A DNA stretch of 8,591 nucleotides from Deltaproteobacteria bacterium (GTDB lineage Bacteria > Myxococcota_A > UBA796), in NCBI GenBank assembly GCA_002707085.1, contig PALY01000063.1, forward strand, positions 1 through 8,591, written 5' to 3'. Under the pieces are notes generated by a model. The model did no database searches. It saw only the letters and a program-made list of their open reading frames with translations, and was not told where the DNA came from. A program made the position numbers and the translations under genes. Of this stretch, positions 7,186 to 8,591 are shown piece after piece; position 1 is the stretch's first letter, and every line of letters begins with the position of its first letter.

Positions 7186-8096
7186 TGCTGGTTCTACTGA
7201 TTTTATCCCAGGCCTTCGCAACAGGAATTCGGTTCGATGAGGTGCCATGCCCTTTTGGGGATGACACTGTTCGTAAATACCAAAAGCTCAGTGCAAACAC
7301 CTTCGGAGGCTACGATTCAGACCTGGCCACCTATTCAACACGAGGCCAGTTCAGAACTCACGCGATTAGCACATGTACCAACAACTACTTCAGCGCTATG
7401 GGTTCCAATTTAGAACGCACAATTTCCAGCGATAAAAATGTACAGGTTCAAGCTGCCATTGATGCATCCAGAAACACTTGGGCCGATCGAGACGAACCCA
7501 CTGTTTGGGAACGGTACGATACAGCTGCTCGCATTGCCGTCGTCCTCGGTGACGCCCCACTCGATATTGCTGAACTTTACCTCAATGCCAGCTGGACCGC
7601 GCGAGACCAAGCGGTGGGCGTCTACGTCGGTGGCTTGGATGGTCCAATCGCCGCCCGGAAAATATTGGATTTGGGGAAAGTTGAACTGCAAAAAGACCTC
7701 ATTCCAGAGTCCAAGGCGGTGCTACTGTACAACTTGGCGAGAGTCGCACATCGAGGAGGTTTTGTAGCAGAACGTGACGAACACGTGCGTGAGTTCCTGT
7801 CGCTCCCCTCAATATCGGATGCAGAACGGAAAGCAGGCATGGCACTCAAGACTCTTTCGCAGGTCGTGGAACCAAAATATCAAGAACTCGCCATGTCCTT
7901 CCTTCAAGCCGGGGTGGGTCAACCCGGAGACCCCCTTCGCATCGCCAGAGCCCAATATCAGTTGGCAGACTTGGCCCGACGATTGGGTAAAACCGAACAA
8001 GCTCGCGCTGGATACAAAGAAGTGGCATCGAATTCAGAGGCACCCGACCAGTTGCAGTCGATGGCCAATTTCCTACTCGGAGAAATAGGCCACTAA
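7182..8096 (+). CDS. Exported TPR-containing protein with DUF2225-like N-terminal region
   Basis: Not a characterised gene. From ATG 7182 the product has 304 residues with a signal peptide (MMLVLLILSQAFA). ATG 7185 and an upstream TTG at 7173 are alternatives; 7182 is chosen because it overlaps the preceding stop as ATGA. The mature N-terminus holds VPCPFGDDTVRKYQKL (21-36), FGGYDSDLATYS (41-52) and HAISTCTNNYFSAMG (60-74). The order CP..., D-x-D, Y, then Cys followed by an aromatic residue recalls DUF2225 proteins, but the second Cys of each expected CxxC pair is missing (CPFG, CTNN). The next helices, RYDTAARIAVVLGD (111-124) and IAELYLNASWTAR (129-141), also look DUF2225-like. A TPR-like hairpin, ARAQYQLADLARRLGKTEQARAGYKEVA (255-282), closes the protein. 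The two Cys could form a periplasmic disulphide. By position it likely serves as a soluble partner of the barrel and the LolA-like protein; that role is inference. Confidence 0.8.
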   Translation: MMLVLLILSQAFATGIRFDEVPCPFGDDTVRKYQKLSANTFGGYDSDLATYSTRGQFRTHAISTCTNNYFSAMGSNLERTISSDKNVQVQAAIDASRNTWADRDEPTVWERYDTAARIAVVLGDAPLDIAELYLNASWTARDQAVGVYVGGLDGPIAARKILDLGKVELQKDLIPESKAVLLYNLARVAHRGGFVAERDEHVREFLSLPSISDAERKAGMALKTLSQVVEPKYQELAMSFLQAGVGQPGDPLRIARAQYQLADLARRLGKTEQARAGYKEVASNSEAPDQLQSMANFLLGEIGH

Positions 8097-8133
8097 GCGA
8101 CCCCTCAGCTCAAATGCCGGGATACACGGACTT

Positions 8134-8591
8134 ATGCTTATTGGGATGCTCATCTCCAGCGCTGCGGTCATCCGTCCCACATGGACCACAGCTCACCTTG
8201 CGCAAGCTGCGCTCGTGGATGGTCATCAGATCCGATTTATGGAGGCGCATGACCTGGAAGTCACCGGACAAGGTCGATTGGTTACCCGCGCCTACGTCCT
8301 GGATGCTCCATGTAAAGATGCCGCCGAACTGGCCAATAAACTTCGGACCAATCAATTGACCCGCCGGTACATCGAGGTCTCTACGCTCGACCTGCTTCTC
8401 TTACGAGCGAACCCTCTCACCAATTCCGTGATGAACCTGGCCCTCATGGCACAAGATCGGGGCGTACGGGTCATAAACGATCCAGCAGGAATGGCCCGAA
8501 CGCGATCAAAAGCATGGCTCGCCACCCTAACGGACGTCCCAAGACCACTCACCTTGGTCACTACCGATCCTGCGTCCGCCACACTTTTTGC
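8134..8591 (+). CDS. Glutathione-synthetase-like ATP-grasp ligase, N-terminal part (3' end outside window)
   Basis: An open frame from ATG 8134 runs through the right edge (152 codons plus 2 bases). It begins MLIGMLISSA, a first beta-strand like the MKIGFLMD start of bacterial glutathione synthetases. WTTAHLAQAALVDGHQIRFME (17-37), LDLLLLRANPL (85-95), RGVRVINDPAGMARTRSKAW (109-128) and LTDVPRPLTLVT (132-143) follow. These match the N-terminal GSH-S domain and the hinge before the ATP-grasp domain, which would lie beyond the window. The family joins an amino acid (glycine in GshB) to a peptide carboxylate with ATP; members of the same superfamily (RimK-like) ligate other amino acids, so the exact substrate is open. 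CGGA just before the ATG is a weak ribosome site; a second ATG at 8146 is less likely because it would delete the first strand. It lies 37 bases after the TPR gene and could be the sixth gene of the operon. Confidence 0.82.
   Translation, partial: MLIGMLISSAAVIRPTWTTAHLAQAALVDGHQIRFMEAHDLEVTGQGRLVTRAYVLDAPCKDAAELANKLRTNQLTRRYIEVSTLDLLLLRANPLTNSVMNLALMAQDRGVRVINDPAGMARTRSKAWLATLTDVPRPLTLVTTDPASATLF

Noticed and set aside
8114..8359. Plus-strand open frame of 81 codons after the TPR gene, which could be read as a small gene
   Set aside because: The frame starting at 8134 encodes a recognisable glutathione-synthetase N-terminus across the same DNA, so this is an out-of-frame shadow.

Overview
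The window looks like a chromosomal segment from a Gram-negative bacterium, most likely a myxobacterium-like or other former 'deltaproteobacterial' lineage. This is inferred from protein style only. The upstream gene has the GPGPD-VFENP / GGDAFDLADLGL signature common in surface proteins of those groups. The large S41 protease with CARDB-like tails resembles long myxobacterial S41 proteins. Several products carry signal peptides, and one looks like an outer-membrane beta-barrel. Base composition is even and slightly GC-rich by eye, with no obvious island of different composition. I saw no tRNA, rRNA, CRISPR array, insertion sequence or attachment site. Coding density is very high: no gene-free stretch reaches 300 bases, and the longest gaps are a few tens of bases.

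Layout. (1) Positions 2-412, plus strand: the 3' end of a secreted or surface beta-sandwich protein that begins before the window. (2) Positions 438-3008, minus strand, convergent with the first: an exported S41 (C-terminal-processing type) serine protease with a PDZ domain, an intact Ser/Lys/Gln catalytic set, and a long tail of Ig/CARDB-like domains. (3) A gap of 53 bases between divergent starts. (4) From 3062 to the right edge, plus strand: a tightly packed run of six genes. These are larB, larC, a LolA-like 'outer membrane lipoprotein-sorting' protein, a candidate outer-membrane beta-barrel, an exported TPR/DUF2225-like protein, and the 5' part of a glutathione-synthetase-like ATP-grasp enzyme cut by the window end.

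How the genes may work together. LarB and LarC are two of the three enzymes that make the nickel-pincer nucleotide cofactor, first found in lactate racemase LarA. LarB carboxylates and hydrolyses nicotinic acid adenine dinucleotide, and LarC inserts nickel after LarE has added sulfur. Neither larE nor a larA-type enzyme is in the window, so the user of the cofactor is unknown here. The next three genes form an envelope module (LolA-like carrier, beta-barrel, periplasmic partner). They are joined to larC and to each other by overlaps or a 1-base gap, so they are probably co-translated with it. Whether this link reflects shared function or just operon packing cannot be settled from the sequence. 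It is the most interesting feature of the region.
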